Shown: positions 35,351 through 47,224 of the stretch, piece by piece
How the letters are laid out: each line of letters opens with the position of its first letter
Position numbering within the stretch: position 1 is the first letter of the stretch
Source of the DNA: Begonia masoniana
Taxonomy: Eukaryota; Streptophyta; Magnoliopsida; Cucurbitales; Begoniaceae
Direction: 5' to 3'
Length of the DNA stretch: 64,000 bases
Assembly (NCBI GenBank): GCA_022432975.1
Contig: CM039508.1
Span: 30,398,433 to 30,462,432, forward strand
The notes under the pieces: model-generated
Database searches by the model: none
What the model was told of the DNA's origin: nothing
Seen by the model: the letters and a program-made list of their open reading frames with translations, nothing else
Program-made: the position numbers and the translations under genes

Positions 35351-38300
35351 TGTAACGCCCCCGAACTTACCCCAAGCTCGGTTCGCTACTATGCCCAATC
35401 ATACTACTCATTAAACTACGATTAAATAAATTTTCCATACAATTTTGACTCGATTTTTGGATTTTTCGAACCCTCGAAAATGGTTGGAAAACAAGCATAA
35501 AATACGTACAAAACGCGTCAGAAAAGGTCGGGTTAAAACATATTGGAAGTAGGAAAATTTTGAAAAAAACCAAAAGGGCTCACCATGGGCACTGCACACG
35601 CACTGGGTGCGGGCGTCGCCCAGGCAGCGTGGGCCCCCGTGTTGCCGCTGCCTGGAACAGCGAGCCGCTCGCGCGCAACTCCATGCGCCAGGTGCCGATC
35701 GATCGGCAACCTCTTGGGTTGCTCGATCAAAATGCGCCACATGTGCTGATCGATCGGCGCTGGGCGCCCCAGCAGCACGCATGCTGCGCGAGCCACGCCT
35801 GCACCCTCCAACGCCTGCGCCCCTCCTCCTCGGCCACCAGCACCCCATTTGCACCCTTCTTCTAATTTTTCCTAATTTCTTTATATTTCACCCAACCAAA
35901 TCACCAAAAACTTCTCCAAAATTTTTCCTGACATTTTCAACTCCTCGAAACTTGAAAATCTCAAAAAACATGACTAAAAAACGTTAGCAAAAACGTGAAA
36001 ATGTATGAAAACGAACGTCATTTCTTTTATGAAAAACGAGCAGCATAACGGTTAAATTTTCTGAAACCAAACATTTATACACTATGTTCAAAACATGTCA
36101 AAAAGAGTTCAAGTTCCCTAACATTTTTACAAACTAACATTTCCATCAAAATACGAATCCACCCCACCTCCCAGCAATACCATGGTCAAATGCCCCGACA
36201 ATTGCCCGCATCGGCATGCCACGTACGTCACCGACTGCATCCTAGTCCTAGCCTCCCTCAAAAAGCTCACCTGAGATCTCGTCGTCACCTACACCATAGA
36301 ACACAAAATGTAAGCCTAATGCTTAGCAAGTAGGGAATAATGAATGCAAAGACACAATGCATACTCAACCCCTAACACATGTGGTTTCTAAACTCTTGGT
36401 TGTCTTTGTTTCATTTTCATTTTATTAATCTTTCACTTTTACGTGTGAATCAAGTAGGCACTCATCTAAGTTTTTCTCCCAGGATGGCCACACCTTAACC
36501 TAGCAGAGCAAAATCGGAATTGCACATCCGAGCTTTGCTCCCAGGATGGCCATACACAATCTCCTCCCACCGATCATAGAACCCTCTAGTGCTTCCTCTA
36601 GCACGTTAACTCGAGGCGTTCATACTCATGATACATTACGTATTTTTAGCAGCGCATCTTGCATAGAGACCTTTCAAGGTGCTGCTCTAGCACTATTCCC
36701 CGAAAAGACGACTCTACCCGAGACCGAGTTGCAATCTTTTCTTATCTTTTTACGTTTCAAGCTTCCACATCAAAACTATGCTCAAAACTCATTTTTTTCG
36801 TGGTTTAAAAACGATGATGCATGTCACATAAATGCTTAACCACAAAACAAAACAAAACAACAAAATAAACAAACAAATCTCTACCATTCCATGTTGTAGG
36901 CCCGAAGGCACAATCAAAATCAACCACTACTTACCTGATTCCTTCGTGTGTGCTCGTAATTGCTCTCGCTCGGCTAGCCCAAATGCTCACTCGTCAACCT
37001 AACATTGATTTAGAATTCACTTAGGCATCATGAATAAATTCTAAATGATTTTTAATCTAATTCTAACCATAAACAACTAACTTATTGTAACGCCCGGTTT
37101 TACGGGATTTTATTTATTCCAATATAGGTGACATTTTTGTAAATATGTCAAATTAAGTCCGTTTTGCGAACAGAAAGTTTTAATGGAGCCATAACAATAA
37201 ATTGGAATTTATGGCAAAATAAGAAAATTTGGAAAAAGCCGGATTATTAGTCAATTAACGGGACAAAGAAGAAAATAATAGAAAATCAAGTGGAGGGGCG
37301 AATTGGTAATTTGACAAGCCAAGTTTTAATAAAAATCACAAATCCTTCATTTCCTCTCCACCCTTACGTGATTCCTTTTTCCTCTCCTTCTCCACGGCGA
37401 CTTATTCTTCCTCCTCACGCAACCTCTCACTTCCGGCGACGAGGTTCTCCTCCAGCGACGAACCTTCACGTTTTCTTCTCCTTCTACAACCCTAGGTAAG
37501 AATCTATAGTTTTGGGACGATAGATTGCAATTTCTAGAGTTTAAACGGTTAGGGTTTCGTTTAGGGTTTTGTTAGAAATGTGAACTAAGGTTGAAAATCG
37601 ATAGGTTATCGTATTTATGATTCTAATAGGCGTATTTATGGTGATTTGTGTGAGTTAGTTGGAATTAATGGGGGTTGTTGAGGTTTTGGGTGGTTGGAGG
37701 TTTTAAAAACCACATTAATGGAGGCTTAGGAATTTACGAGCGCGAATTGCTCAATAAAATGCCTCAACGAGCTAAATTAGAGTATTAAGAGATTTCTTTA
37801 GTTAAGGTTTTGTTAGTTTAGAAGTTTAACAGTTTAAACTCATTTTGACGACGATTGTTATGAATTTTCCTAGGTGAAGTGGACGGAGCTTAAATTGCAA
37901 CGGACGCGAGGTAAGTCTTCGTGACTCGTTTAGCCGATTGGCCTACACCATAAGATTTATGTTGATCGAGGAAATTGGAGATGTAGAATACGTTGGGTAG
38001 TTAGTTTTAGGTTTGGTTAAATTGTTGATTGTTTAAATTTATTGTTTGCATGTTTCGATTTCGTTATGTTATTGTACACGTGCACACATCATGTTTTATA
38101 AAAAGCATGAAAAAGGAATTTCTATGCATGTTTTTACAAAACGGAAAAGGATAACGAAAAGGTAAACGAATGTAATGTTGGTCACGTTGGTGGCGGTGGT
38201 TCAGACATGGCTGTCGGATGAAGCATGTTTTCCCCTCGGTTAGATACAAGAGGCTATCCAATCGTCGGATGTACCGCTCCTATCTAGCGAGAGTGAAGAC

Positions 38301-40174
38301 CCGGTGACATAAAAGGAAAAGAAATGAATTACAAAAAGGTAGGACGCATGATTTTATGAACTGTACATGCATAGCATTCACGTGCATTCACGTAGACTTA
38401 CTGAGCCTCTAGCTTACATTTTAATTCTATAGTGTAGGTGATTTTGAGACAGGTGAGGACGACGTACCTCCACCTGAAGTATGAGCACATTGAAGGAGAA
38501 TGGCCCGTGGGAGTGCGCTGGTAGTCGGTGCGAATTCTGACCCGTGGGGACGTAAATAAATGTTATGGGGATTTTGATAGATAAAAAGTATAGAAGAATT
38601 GTATAGTTAAACATTTTAGGATGATTGGTAACTGGATAGTATTTTGTTGTGTTTTTGATATTTTCAAACAGAGGGAAATGTTTAGTTTTTAAACGGAACC
38701 AAGCGGTGATTCGTAGAGTGTGAAATGTATGTGGGTGGTAGTGGTGTTATGTTGAAGGTTGTGATGAAATGTTTAGAGGTGATTTGATGAGAGAAAAATT
38801 GTGAAGTGTTTAAGCGTGATGTGCAGGGAAAATTGAAGGGAGAAAGGGAGAGAAGGAAGAAGAGGCAGCTCTCTAGAAAATTTGGATTCTAGAGAGCTTT
38901 CCGATCGATCGCCAGGGAGGGTGATCGATCGGCCCTCTTTGGTCACGCTCTAGAAGAAATTTCAGAGTGTGTGCCGATCGATCGCCCCTCGGTTGGTGAT
39001 CGATCGCAGGGGCGATCGATCACTGTTATGTGGGGCAATCGATCGCCTCTCCATATTTTATTTCACCCGATCGATCGGCTAAAATGGCCGATTGATCGGC
39101 CATGCATTTCATGGGCGAAATGCCCTGTTTGCCCTCAGTTTCTTTGGCCGATTGTTTTCGTTATTTAATATGTTTTCTTTAAACGAATTTCAAAGTAAAT
39201 TTTCCCTAAGTTAGATGTTGATTAAAGTTTTTAAGGTTGAATTTTACTTGATGCATAAAATGAAAGATTTATACTGGAAATTAAGAGTAAAGAATTAGGG
39301 TCGCTACACTTATCAACAATTAAACTCAAATCCCAAATTTTTCTCATTTTCAATCGTCCAACTTCAATCAGCCATATCTTACTCGTTTTCATCAGATTTC
39401 AACGATCCAACTCATTCCTTAAACCTCTATATGTCTACTATCCATTAAATCAAACCATTTTACCAACTAAAAAACATGGCCAATCTAATTCTGCAAAAAC
39501 AGAACCGGCGACATAATATACCAAAATCGGTTTTTCACCAACTTCACTTCTAACTCTAATCTATCTCCATAAACAACCAAAACCAACCTATCCTAAGCTT
39601 AAACCACAAAAAGTAGCAAGAAAAACCAGCAAGAAAAGAAAAATTTGGAGCTCTCCTAATAGGGTTTCCAAACCCTTACTAAACCTCACCAAAATACCAC
39701 CAAAATACCAAAAACCTTCACTAATAATCATCCATAACAAAACCTATTAAGAAACTGACCTCAATCTTTGTAAAAACTTGAAGAAATGAAGGTGGAGAAA
39801 CCCTACAATGAGCTGCAATTTTCATGGAGAGCAATGGGGAGGAAGATGACCATTTTGCCTTCTATAAAACATCCAACTTTTCTCTTTTTAAATTTTCCAC
39901 ACAAATTTTATAATATATATATCAACCCTCTCCCTCACTTTTTCTTCTCTTCTTACATGAAGGCTTCCTCCCTCCACTCTTTTCTCCTCTTATATTTTTA
40001 TTTACATTTAATTCAACAACAACAAAATCTCTAACCACTCTAATCTATGGTTTCCCACTCTAGAATTCACTTTCTACCTCATAAACTTAGTATAACCCTA
40101 GGATTACGTTAAACTCCCATAACACATCTAATCTAAAGGCTACGTACGTTAGAGGAAATTTTTTAGGTGTTACA
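35351..40174 (-). repeat. 3' LTR of the chromodomain gypsy element, split by a solo LTR
   Basis: In plus orientation it runs TGTAACGCCCCCGAACTT to TAGGTGTTACA. It matches the 5' LTR at 47225-49722 throughout, except for the inserted 37086-39308. LTR length without the insertion is ~2.6 kb. Palindromes GCCGATCGATCGGC lie at 35694-35707 and a variant at about 35745-35758. Short reading frames in it are not genes. Confidence 0.92.
37086..39308. mobile_element. Solo LTR A, TSD CTTAT
   Basis: A 2,223-bp TGTAACGCCCGG ... GTCGCTACA unit is flanked by CTTAT at 37081-37085 and 39309-39313. Removing it restores the sequence seen in the other LTR of the host element (AACTAACTTATCAACAATT at 48930). No primer site, ORF or second LTR is present, so it is a solo LTR. 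About eight CGATCGATCG words cluster at 38901-39095. It is a distant relative of solo LTR B. Confidence 0.95.
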
Positions 40175-40190
40175 ATCCACCCTCTTTAAA
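40175..40190 (-). promoter_or_regulatory. Polypurine tract of the chromodomain gypsy element
   Basis: The minus strand reads TTAAAGAGGGTGGAT immediately before the 3' LTR, after the phrase GAGGACAAAATTTT that is usual in this group. Confidence 0.85.
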
Positions 40191-43100
40191 AAAATTTTGT
40201 CCTCAAAATTTGCGTACCTGAAGAGTTCAGGATAGCGATCCATCATGTCCTGCTACCTTTCCACGTCACCTTCTCAACATTGTGGTTACGCCAGAAGACC
40301 TTCACCAGTGGAATTTCCTTTTTGCGTAACGTCTTCACTGCATAATTCAAGATCTCTACTGGTTTCTCCTTGTATGATAGCGTTGGCTGTACCTCAATAT
40401 CCTACTGCACCACGACATGTGATGGATCTCTTAGGCACTTCCTCAGGATCAAAACATGGAAGACGTTGTGCACTCCCTCCATAGAAGTTAGCAGCTCCAA
40501 CTGGTACGCCGTCTTTCCAATTCTTTTTGTGATCGGGAACGGTCCAACGTACCTCGGGTTCAACTTACCCTTTTTCCCGAATCTCATCACTCCCTTAAAC
40601 GGCGAGATTTTCAGAAAGACCTCGTCTCCCACCTAAAACTCCAACTCCTGCCTTTTTTTATCAACGTAGCTCTTCTGTTGACTTTGAGCTGTCAAAATAC
40701 GCTGCCGGAAAAATTTGATCTTATCAGTTGTTTGTTGCACAATCTTAGGTCCAATCAAGCTGAATTCCCCGACTTCATCCCAATAAAGCGATGATCTGTA
40801 TTTTCTCCCGTATAGAGCCGCGTATGGAGCCATATTGATCGTATCCTGATAACTGTTGTTGTACGAGAACTATACCAAAGGCAAATATCTGCTCTAGGAA
40901 TCCTAAAACTCCAGTACACATGCTCGAAGCATATTCTCTAAAATCTGAATGGTCCGTTCAGATTTTCAGTCCGTCTGAGGATGAAATGTTGTACTGAAAT
41001 TCAGCCGAGTCCCTATTGCCTTATGCAGAATCTTCCAAAACTTGGATGTGAACCTCGAGTCTCTGTCCGATACAATAGAAGTCGGTACACCGTGCAACCT
41101 AAAAATCTCCTGAATGTACAGTTCCGCGAACTGATCCATGTTGAAAGTCATCTTCACTGGCAGAAAATTGGCTGATTTGGTTAACCGATCCACAATCACC
41201 CATATACCATCATATCCTTTCGTCGTCCTGGGTAACCCGACAATAAAATCCATAGAAATTTGGTCTCATTTCCCCTCAGGAACCGACCATAGTTGTAACT
41301 TCCCGGCAGGTCTTTGATGTTCTGCCTTAACTTGCTAACAGACCAAGCATGTTTCCACATACTCCGCTACAGACTTCTTCATGCTAGGCCACCAATAATG
41401 TTGCTTGAGATCTTTGTATATTTTGGTACTGCCAGGATGAATAGAAAATCTCAAAGAGTGTGCTTCCACCAAAATCTCATTCCGAAGTTGCTCACTGTTT
41501 GGAACATACCACCGATTGTGGAACTTCAGAATACCTTCTTGTCATCTGATACCATACTTAGCTTGAATTTGTTACACTTCGAATCTTACTGTTGAGCTTC
41601 TCTAATCTTTTCAAGAATAGTAGGCTTCAGAGATAAAGCTAATAACACCGCTGTAATATTTGAAACCAGCTCCAAATCAAACCTATGAATCTCAGTACTC
41701 AACGTCCTTGGCATCCCGGCCTCTAAAGCTGAAACTAAGGTCGATACTCGGGTCAACGCATCTGCTACAACACTGGCCTTACCGGGGTGGTACTTGATCT
41801 TCAGATCGTAGTCCTTCACGAACTCTAACCACCGCTGCTGCCTCATATTCAACTCTTTTTGAGTGAAGATATACTTCAGAATTTTATAATCTAAATATAT
41901 CTCACACTGCTAACCATACAGGTAATGCCACCAGATTTTCAAAGCAAATACCACCGCTACTAACTCCAAGTTATAGGTTGGATAATTCTTATCATAAGAC
42001 TTTAATTGTCTGGAAGCATAGGCAATCACCTTATCATTTTGCATCAACACACAACACAATCTAATCCGAGAGGCATCACAATAAATGCTGAATTTCTCCT
42101 CTGCCACAGGTAATGTCAATACCGGAGCTGTAGTCAACTTCAATTTCAAAACTAAGCTCGCAATCTTCTGAACAATCATACTTGACATCTTTCCTTGTCA
42201 GCCGAGTCAGGGGTGCTGCTATCTTAAAAAAGCCTTCAATAAACTTCCAGTAATAACCGGCTAACCCTAGAAAGCGTCGAATCTCGCTGACATTCATTGG
42301 CTGAAGCAATTCTCTAATCGATTGTATCTTAGCTGGATCTACCAATATCCCTCCACTAGAAATGACATCTCAAAGGAAATACACCTTATCCAGCCAAAAG
42401 TCGCACTTCAAGAATTTTCTATACAGCTGATGCTGCTTCAAAGTCTCCAAAATGATCCTCTGATACTCCTTGTGCTCGTCTTCATCATGGGAATATACCA
42501 AAATATCATCGATAAACACAATCACAAATTTATCAAGATACTCTCGAAATACCCAATTCATCAGGTCCATGAACGCAACTGGAGCATTTGTCAGTCCGAA
42601 CGACATAACCAAAAATTCATAGTGTCCATATCTCGTTCGGAAAGCTGTTTTCGGGATATCTTGTGACCTGACCTTCAACTGATAATACCCCGATCTCAAA
42701 TCTATCTTCGAGAAAATCCGGCCTCCTTGGACTTGATCAAACAAATCATCAATCCTCGGCAAATGATACTTGTTCTTAATGGTCAGCTTGTTCAACTCCC
42801 GGTAGTCAATACACATCTTTCTTCTTCACAAATAGAACTAGCGCTCCCTATGGCAAGAAACTAGGGCGTATGAACCCTTATCAACCAGTTCTTCCAATTG
42901 CTTCTTTAATTCCTTCAATTCAGGCGGAGCCAACCTATAATGATTCTTCGATACAGGTTCTGCTCCAGGGTAGGTGTCAATCACGAACTTGATTTCCCGG
43001 TCCGGAGGTAAACCAGGCAAATCATCCAAAAACACCTCAGGAAAATCACGAACCACAGAGATATCATGAGGTTTAGCCTCTACTTGAAACTGAGAATCAA

Positions 43101-43609
43101 CTATAGTGGCAAGAAAACAAACGAACTCACCAAATAGCGACTTACGAGCATCCATAGGCGCCATAACTGATAGCTTCCTTACGTTCCTCAAAGACTGCAG
43201 CAAATGCTTCTCACCGTTCGAAGGATAGAAATTAACAGTCCCTGCTCTGCAGTCAATTGTTGCATGGTGTCGGAACAACCAATCCATACCGAGTATCATA
43301 TCATACCCGGTTATCCCCATCACAATTAAAGTAGTAGGCAGTTTCTTCATTCTGACCGATATCATACCATCCTGCACCACTTGATCAGAATGTAGACACT
43401 CGCCAGACGGTAACTTCACATCAAACATACAACTTCACATCAAACATACATCCCGCAGGCTCTACCTCCAGATTTAGTTTTACCACAAAAGTCGTTGCTA
43501 CGAATGAATGTGATGCACCCGAATCTATCAACGTAAATGTAGGCACTGAATTGACATATAAAGTACCTGAGATCACAGCTATTCGATCCTCACCATCTGG
43601 CTCGATCAT
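40191..43609 (-). pseudogene. pol: Chromodomain gypsy pol, broken: PR-RT-RNase H-integrase-chromodomain
   Basis: Protease: FTLIDSGASHSFVATTFV (43500-43560), then frame loss caused by a 19-bp tandem duplication at 43412-43449. [34 protein letters not shown], active site FIDDILVYS (near 42500). RNase [32 protein letters not shown]. Integrase: [39 protein letters not shown], with frames changing at about 40960 and 41300. The C-terminus has RKGKLNPRYVGPFPI-like text, then VEILNYAVKTLRKKEIPLVKVFWRN, a chromodomain, and MDRYPELF near 40240. At least eight breaks. Confidence 0.92.
43412..43449 (+). repeat. 19-bp tandem duplication inside protease
   Basis: AACTTCACATCAAACATAC occurs at 43412-43430 and 43431-43449. 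Nineteen bases shift the pol frame, so this alone would stop the polyprotein after MFDVKL. Confidence 0.95.
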
Positions 43610-43782
43610 GGCAAAGATCCTAGGTGTAGCCTTAGCTGGTCCCTCCTTTGCTGCAGGGCAATCATTGGCTAAATGTCGGGGCTCGTTGCAATTAAAGCAC
43701 CGGGTGATCCTTGGCTTTGGAAAATCTCAAAAAAGATGGCCAGATTCAAAGCCGTTAAAACACTTGCCAGCATATTGCCCGC
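43610..43782 (-). pseudogene. gag: gag C-terminus of the chromodomain gypsy element (second zinc knuckle)
   Basis: The minus strand reads GQYAGKCFNGFESGHLF, a stop, then CFNCNEPRHLANDCP, an intact CX2CX4HX4C knuckle, and AAKEGPAKATPRIFAMIEPD leading into protease. It continues the frame broken by solo LTR B: the other half ends CPKCLKAHSGEC at 46211. Confidence 0.88.
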
Positions 43783-46205
43783 TGTAACACCCGAGATTTT
43801 TAAGAGAAAATAAATGATAGGTAATTGTTTAATAAATAATTGTTTTAAGCAATTTAAAAGAAAAGTGAATAGGTTTGGTTAACCTAATTGGTTAATTAAT
43901 TTAGGTTCGGGTATTTCCAGTGAAATTAAGCCGTAGGTTATAATTAAGAATGAGATTTAACGGAATTTACAGAAGAGCAAAACGTATATTAATGTGTTAA
44001 TAGGAATTAATAGGATTATTATTATTATTATTATTATTATTAAAAATAATAATAATAACGTAAAAACAAACAACAGAATGGCTTAGCCATTCTGTTGCTC
44101 GCGACGCCGAGAGAACAGGGGAGAGACGAGGAGTGGCGAGCGTCGATCTCCGACCAAAACCGCCGGCGATTCGGCGCCCTCCGGCAAGACGACGGCGACG
44201 AGCAGTCTCCGGCCTGACTCCGCGCACGAACCGACCAGGTAAGCTCGGTTTTCTCCTTTTTCGGTTCGGTTTGAGGCCGTGGGTGGCGAGCTCGATTGAG
44301 CTCCGATCTCCGGCCAATTTCGGTCACTTCCGGCATGGGTTTGCCAACCCTAGGGCCGGCTATTGTTGCTTGGCCGCGGAATGCCCAATTTGGGCGAAAA
44401 TCAGTGAAATCGATTTAGGGCAATTCAGTTTTGGTGAGTGTAGCTTCGATTTTTGGTTAAATTATGCTAATTGAGGGTATATGTGGTTGATTAGTGAAGA
44501 ATTGAGTGAGAATTGATGAAAAATCGGAATGGGGGATTTTTCGGGTTAGGGGCAGAATCGGGTTTTGCCCTTTTTGACCTAGTTCCGGTCGTTTGTTTTA
44601 AAATTTCTTTTGGCAGATTAAAATAGGTTATTAGAGGAGTACGTGGCCGCTAGAATCGTTCGATTCCGATAACCGACGTGAAAGTTACGCGCGTTCGAAG
44701 TTTCGGGTCGGTTTTACCGAACCCAAATTAATGGCCTGTTTAGTTAGGTTTTAGTTGTATTAGACTTGAAATAGTAGTTTGAGAGTAAATTGGTTAATGT
44801 AAGATTGATTTAATGAAGCTTGGATGTTTGTCATAGGTCGAGCTATAGGCGACGAGATGCGCCAAAACCAGCGAACTACGGACGACAAGTAAGTTCTCGT
44901 GATTCTTCTCTGGCCGATTGGCCTACACCGTACGTCGAATGTCGTCTCGAGGAGTTTTGGAGATGCGTTAGTTTAAATTGTATTTGGTTTGGGTAGTTAG
45001 GTTATAGGAGTTTATAGTTTACGCTTTACAGTCTGGATGGTACATGTTATTGTTTGGTTACTTTAAAATATTGAACTGTTCACGCATCACTTGTTTTAAA
45101 GAAAAGCATGAAAATGAACTTCCGCACAGAGTTTTAAAGATAACGTAAAGCATAGCATTGGCCTTCGGGCATACAGGCCTTCGGGCATACAGTTTACAGG
45201 TCACGCGAGGTGGGGCTCAGGCACGGCTGTACGGGTTGTAAGCGTGTACCCCCGTCTTCTAGTTGGAAAGAGTAGTCCGCCCGCTGGATGAGCTCTCTCC
45301 GGTTAGAAGGTATAGGATCTCGGTGACACCTATAGTGCATTGCATAGTAAGATAAAAAATAAAGCATGGTTTAATGAACTCATAGCACAGCATGCATCGC
45401 ATTTACGTAGAGCTTACTGGGATTTTATCTCATAGTGTGTTGTATGGTGTAGGTGACATAGACTTCGAGGTACCAGGTGAGGACGATGTCCCTCCACCTG
45501 AGGCATGATTCAGTTGACGGAGGATGGCGTGCGGTGGTGTGTTGCGCAGTCGAGGCTTACCTGACCCGTGGGGACAGTATGTATAGATTTTGAGAGTGTG
45601 GGACACGTTTGTATAGAAATTATAGGATGCTTGGATCTGGTTAGGTGTTAGATTCGTATTTAATGTTTTAAACGTTTTCATTGGAACCTGTTTTATAAAC
45701 TGTTTTTGTAAAGTTTTATGGGATTGTTTGATGATAGTTGATAGGTTGGTATTTTGATAGATCGATGTGCAGAGGTTTAGGCAAACTGTTTATAAAGCGT
45801 TTTTGTTAATTCAGTTATTTGAATGGTATGGAACTGCTTTGTATTTTCTTTGAAACAGGAGGGAATGTTAAACTTTTAAACGGAACCATGCAGTTCGTTT
45901 TCATGGAAAATGTGTTTTATTTAATTATGTCTCGAGTCGTTTTGAGCGAGATTACGGAGATGTAGGAGTATCGGTGGTTTGAAGTTAAGTTGTATCGTAA
46001 AGTGTATGTTTGTGATGTAGATAGAATTGGGTTAGTGAAATGGTAAAGTTTGTATTTTATAGGTGTTTGAGTACGTGATCGTTTAAATAATTGTTTTCTA
46101 ATTATTTTAAACGTTTTATTAATTTGTTTTCCACTTAAATGCTAAGTATAAAAGAAAAAAAAGAATTTCGTACGGGAAATTGGGTACAGTATTAGGGTCG
46201 TGACA
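43783..46205. mobile_element. Solo LTR B, TSD CCCGC
   Basis: A 2,423-bp unit TGTAACACCCGAGATTT ... GGGTCGTGACA is flanked by CCCGC at 43778-43782 and 46206-46210. It split a gag zinc-knuckle region. It contains an ATT microsatellite at about 44018-44058 and a GC-rich stretch near 44100-44350 whose reading frames I do not consider genes. It shares with solo LTR A the phrases GGCCGATTGGCCTACACC, GGTGAGGACGA and TGACCCGTGGGGAC. Confidence 0.95.
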
Positions 46206-47063
46206 CCCGCACTCTCCTGAATGAGCTTTCAAACACTTAGGACATTGCGAATACCTCCTCCTTTATTGCTGTTGCGGCTTCTTTCCTCCTCTCTGGTCAT
46301 TTAGATTTCCTCCCGGCCTTTTTGTTCCTTGAAACTGGGAAGAAGATCTACCTTTGCTCATCTGCGGTGTAATCTCCTTGAACATCCTTCTCGGGGCTTC
46401 AACTGGTTTAACACACTTCTCATCAGCCTTCTCCACCTCTATAGCCTTGGCCACCACATTCACTTACGATACTCCCACAATCCCTGATATCTTTACGCTC
46501 TTATATATTTCTGGCTTCAGGCCCTGCATGAACTGGAGCACTTTATTCTCCTCCCGGCTTATCATGTGACTTGCAAACCGAGAAAGTGACTCAAACTGCC
46601 TGATATACTCCCCCACTAATCCGGTCTGCTTTAACTGTAAGAACTCCAGCCTCTTAGCAGCTTCAACTGTCTTGTTGTAGTACTTGTCATAAAATAACTT
46701 CTTGAATTCCTTCCAAGTAATTCCCTGTGCAGCTGTGGTGGCTTCCACTGTTTTCCACCAGCTCTGAGCATCGTTAGCCAGGTGGAAAGTCGCACACGTC
46801 ACTTTATTTCCCTCCTCCACGTTGGTGTACTTAAACATGTTCTCAATGGTGTGTATCCAACTTTCTGCAGCTGTCGGATCCGTTAACTGGCCTGCAAACG
46901 CCGGAGGCTTCAATCTCTGGAACTTCTCCCCACTAGAACTTGCTCCAAGATTTACCTGTCCTCTTTGATTCAACAACGCTCCTAACAATTGAGACTGTAT
47001 AATAATTAATTCCCTGAGCTGCCTATTTGAATCCTCGGGGTCCTCTCTTGGCTGTCGGCATTT
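46206..47063 (-). pseudogene. gag: gag of the chromodomain gypsy element, main part
   Basis: The start is probably ATG near 47063 (MPTAKR), with a frameshift in the first 20 codons, then LRELIIIQSQLLGALLNQ. The Gag core is at 46464-46960: FQRLKPPAFAGQLTDPTAAE, WIHTIENMFKY, WKEFKKLFYDKYY, LEFLQLKQTGLVGEYI, FMQGLKPEIYKSV. A stop near 46464 is followed by VVAKAIEVEKADEK, a Gln/Gly-rich linker and the first zinc knuckle CPKCLKAHSGEC, where solo LTR B enters. Confidence 0.9.
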
Positions 47064-47209
47064 TTTTTATTCTATTCATGTACAAGGTTAAAGAAATCTA
47101 ATCTTAGTTATTAACCTAACTAAAATTAAAAGAAATACTTATAGTCGGTGAAGCACGTTGCACGGCGGCTGACATTGTTGGGCAATCCTTTGAATGACTT
47201 AACCATTTT

Positions 47210-47221
47210 GCTCTGATACCA
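47210..47221 (-). promoter_or_regulatory. Primer binding site of the chromodomain gypsy element
   Basis: The minus strand reads TGGTATCAGAGC three bases from the LTR end; complementary to initiator-Met tRNA. Confidence 0.92.
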
Positions 47222-47224
47222 ACT

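Noticed and set aside
35411..36839. ORFs in both strands of the gypsy LTRs (also 47365-48550, 49293-49508)
   Set aside because: Inside LTRs, not conserved in frame between the two LTRs.
37290..37499. ORF starting MEGRIGNLTSQ in solo LTR A
   Set aside because: Within an LTR, no domain, low-complexity Pro/Ser text.
43997..44474. Overlapping ORFs in solo LTR B near the ATT microsatellite
   Set aside because: GC-rich LTR stretch with open frames on both strands; no protein similarity recognised.
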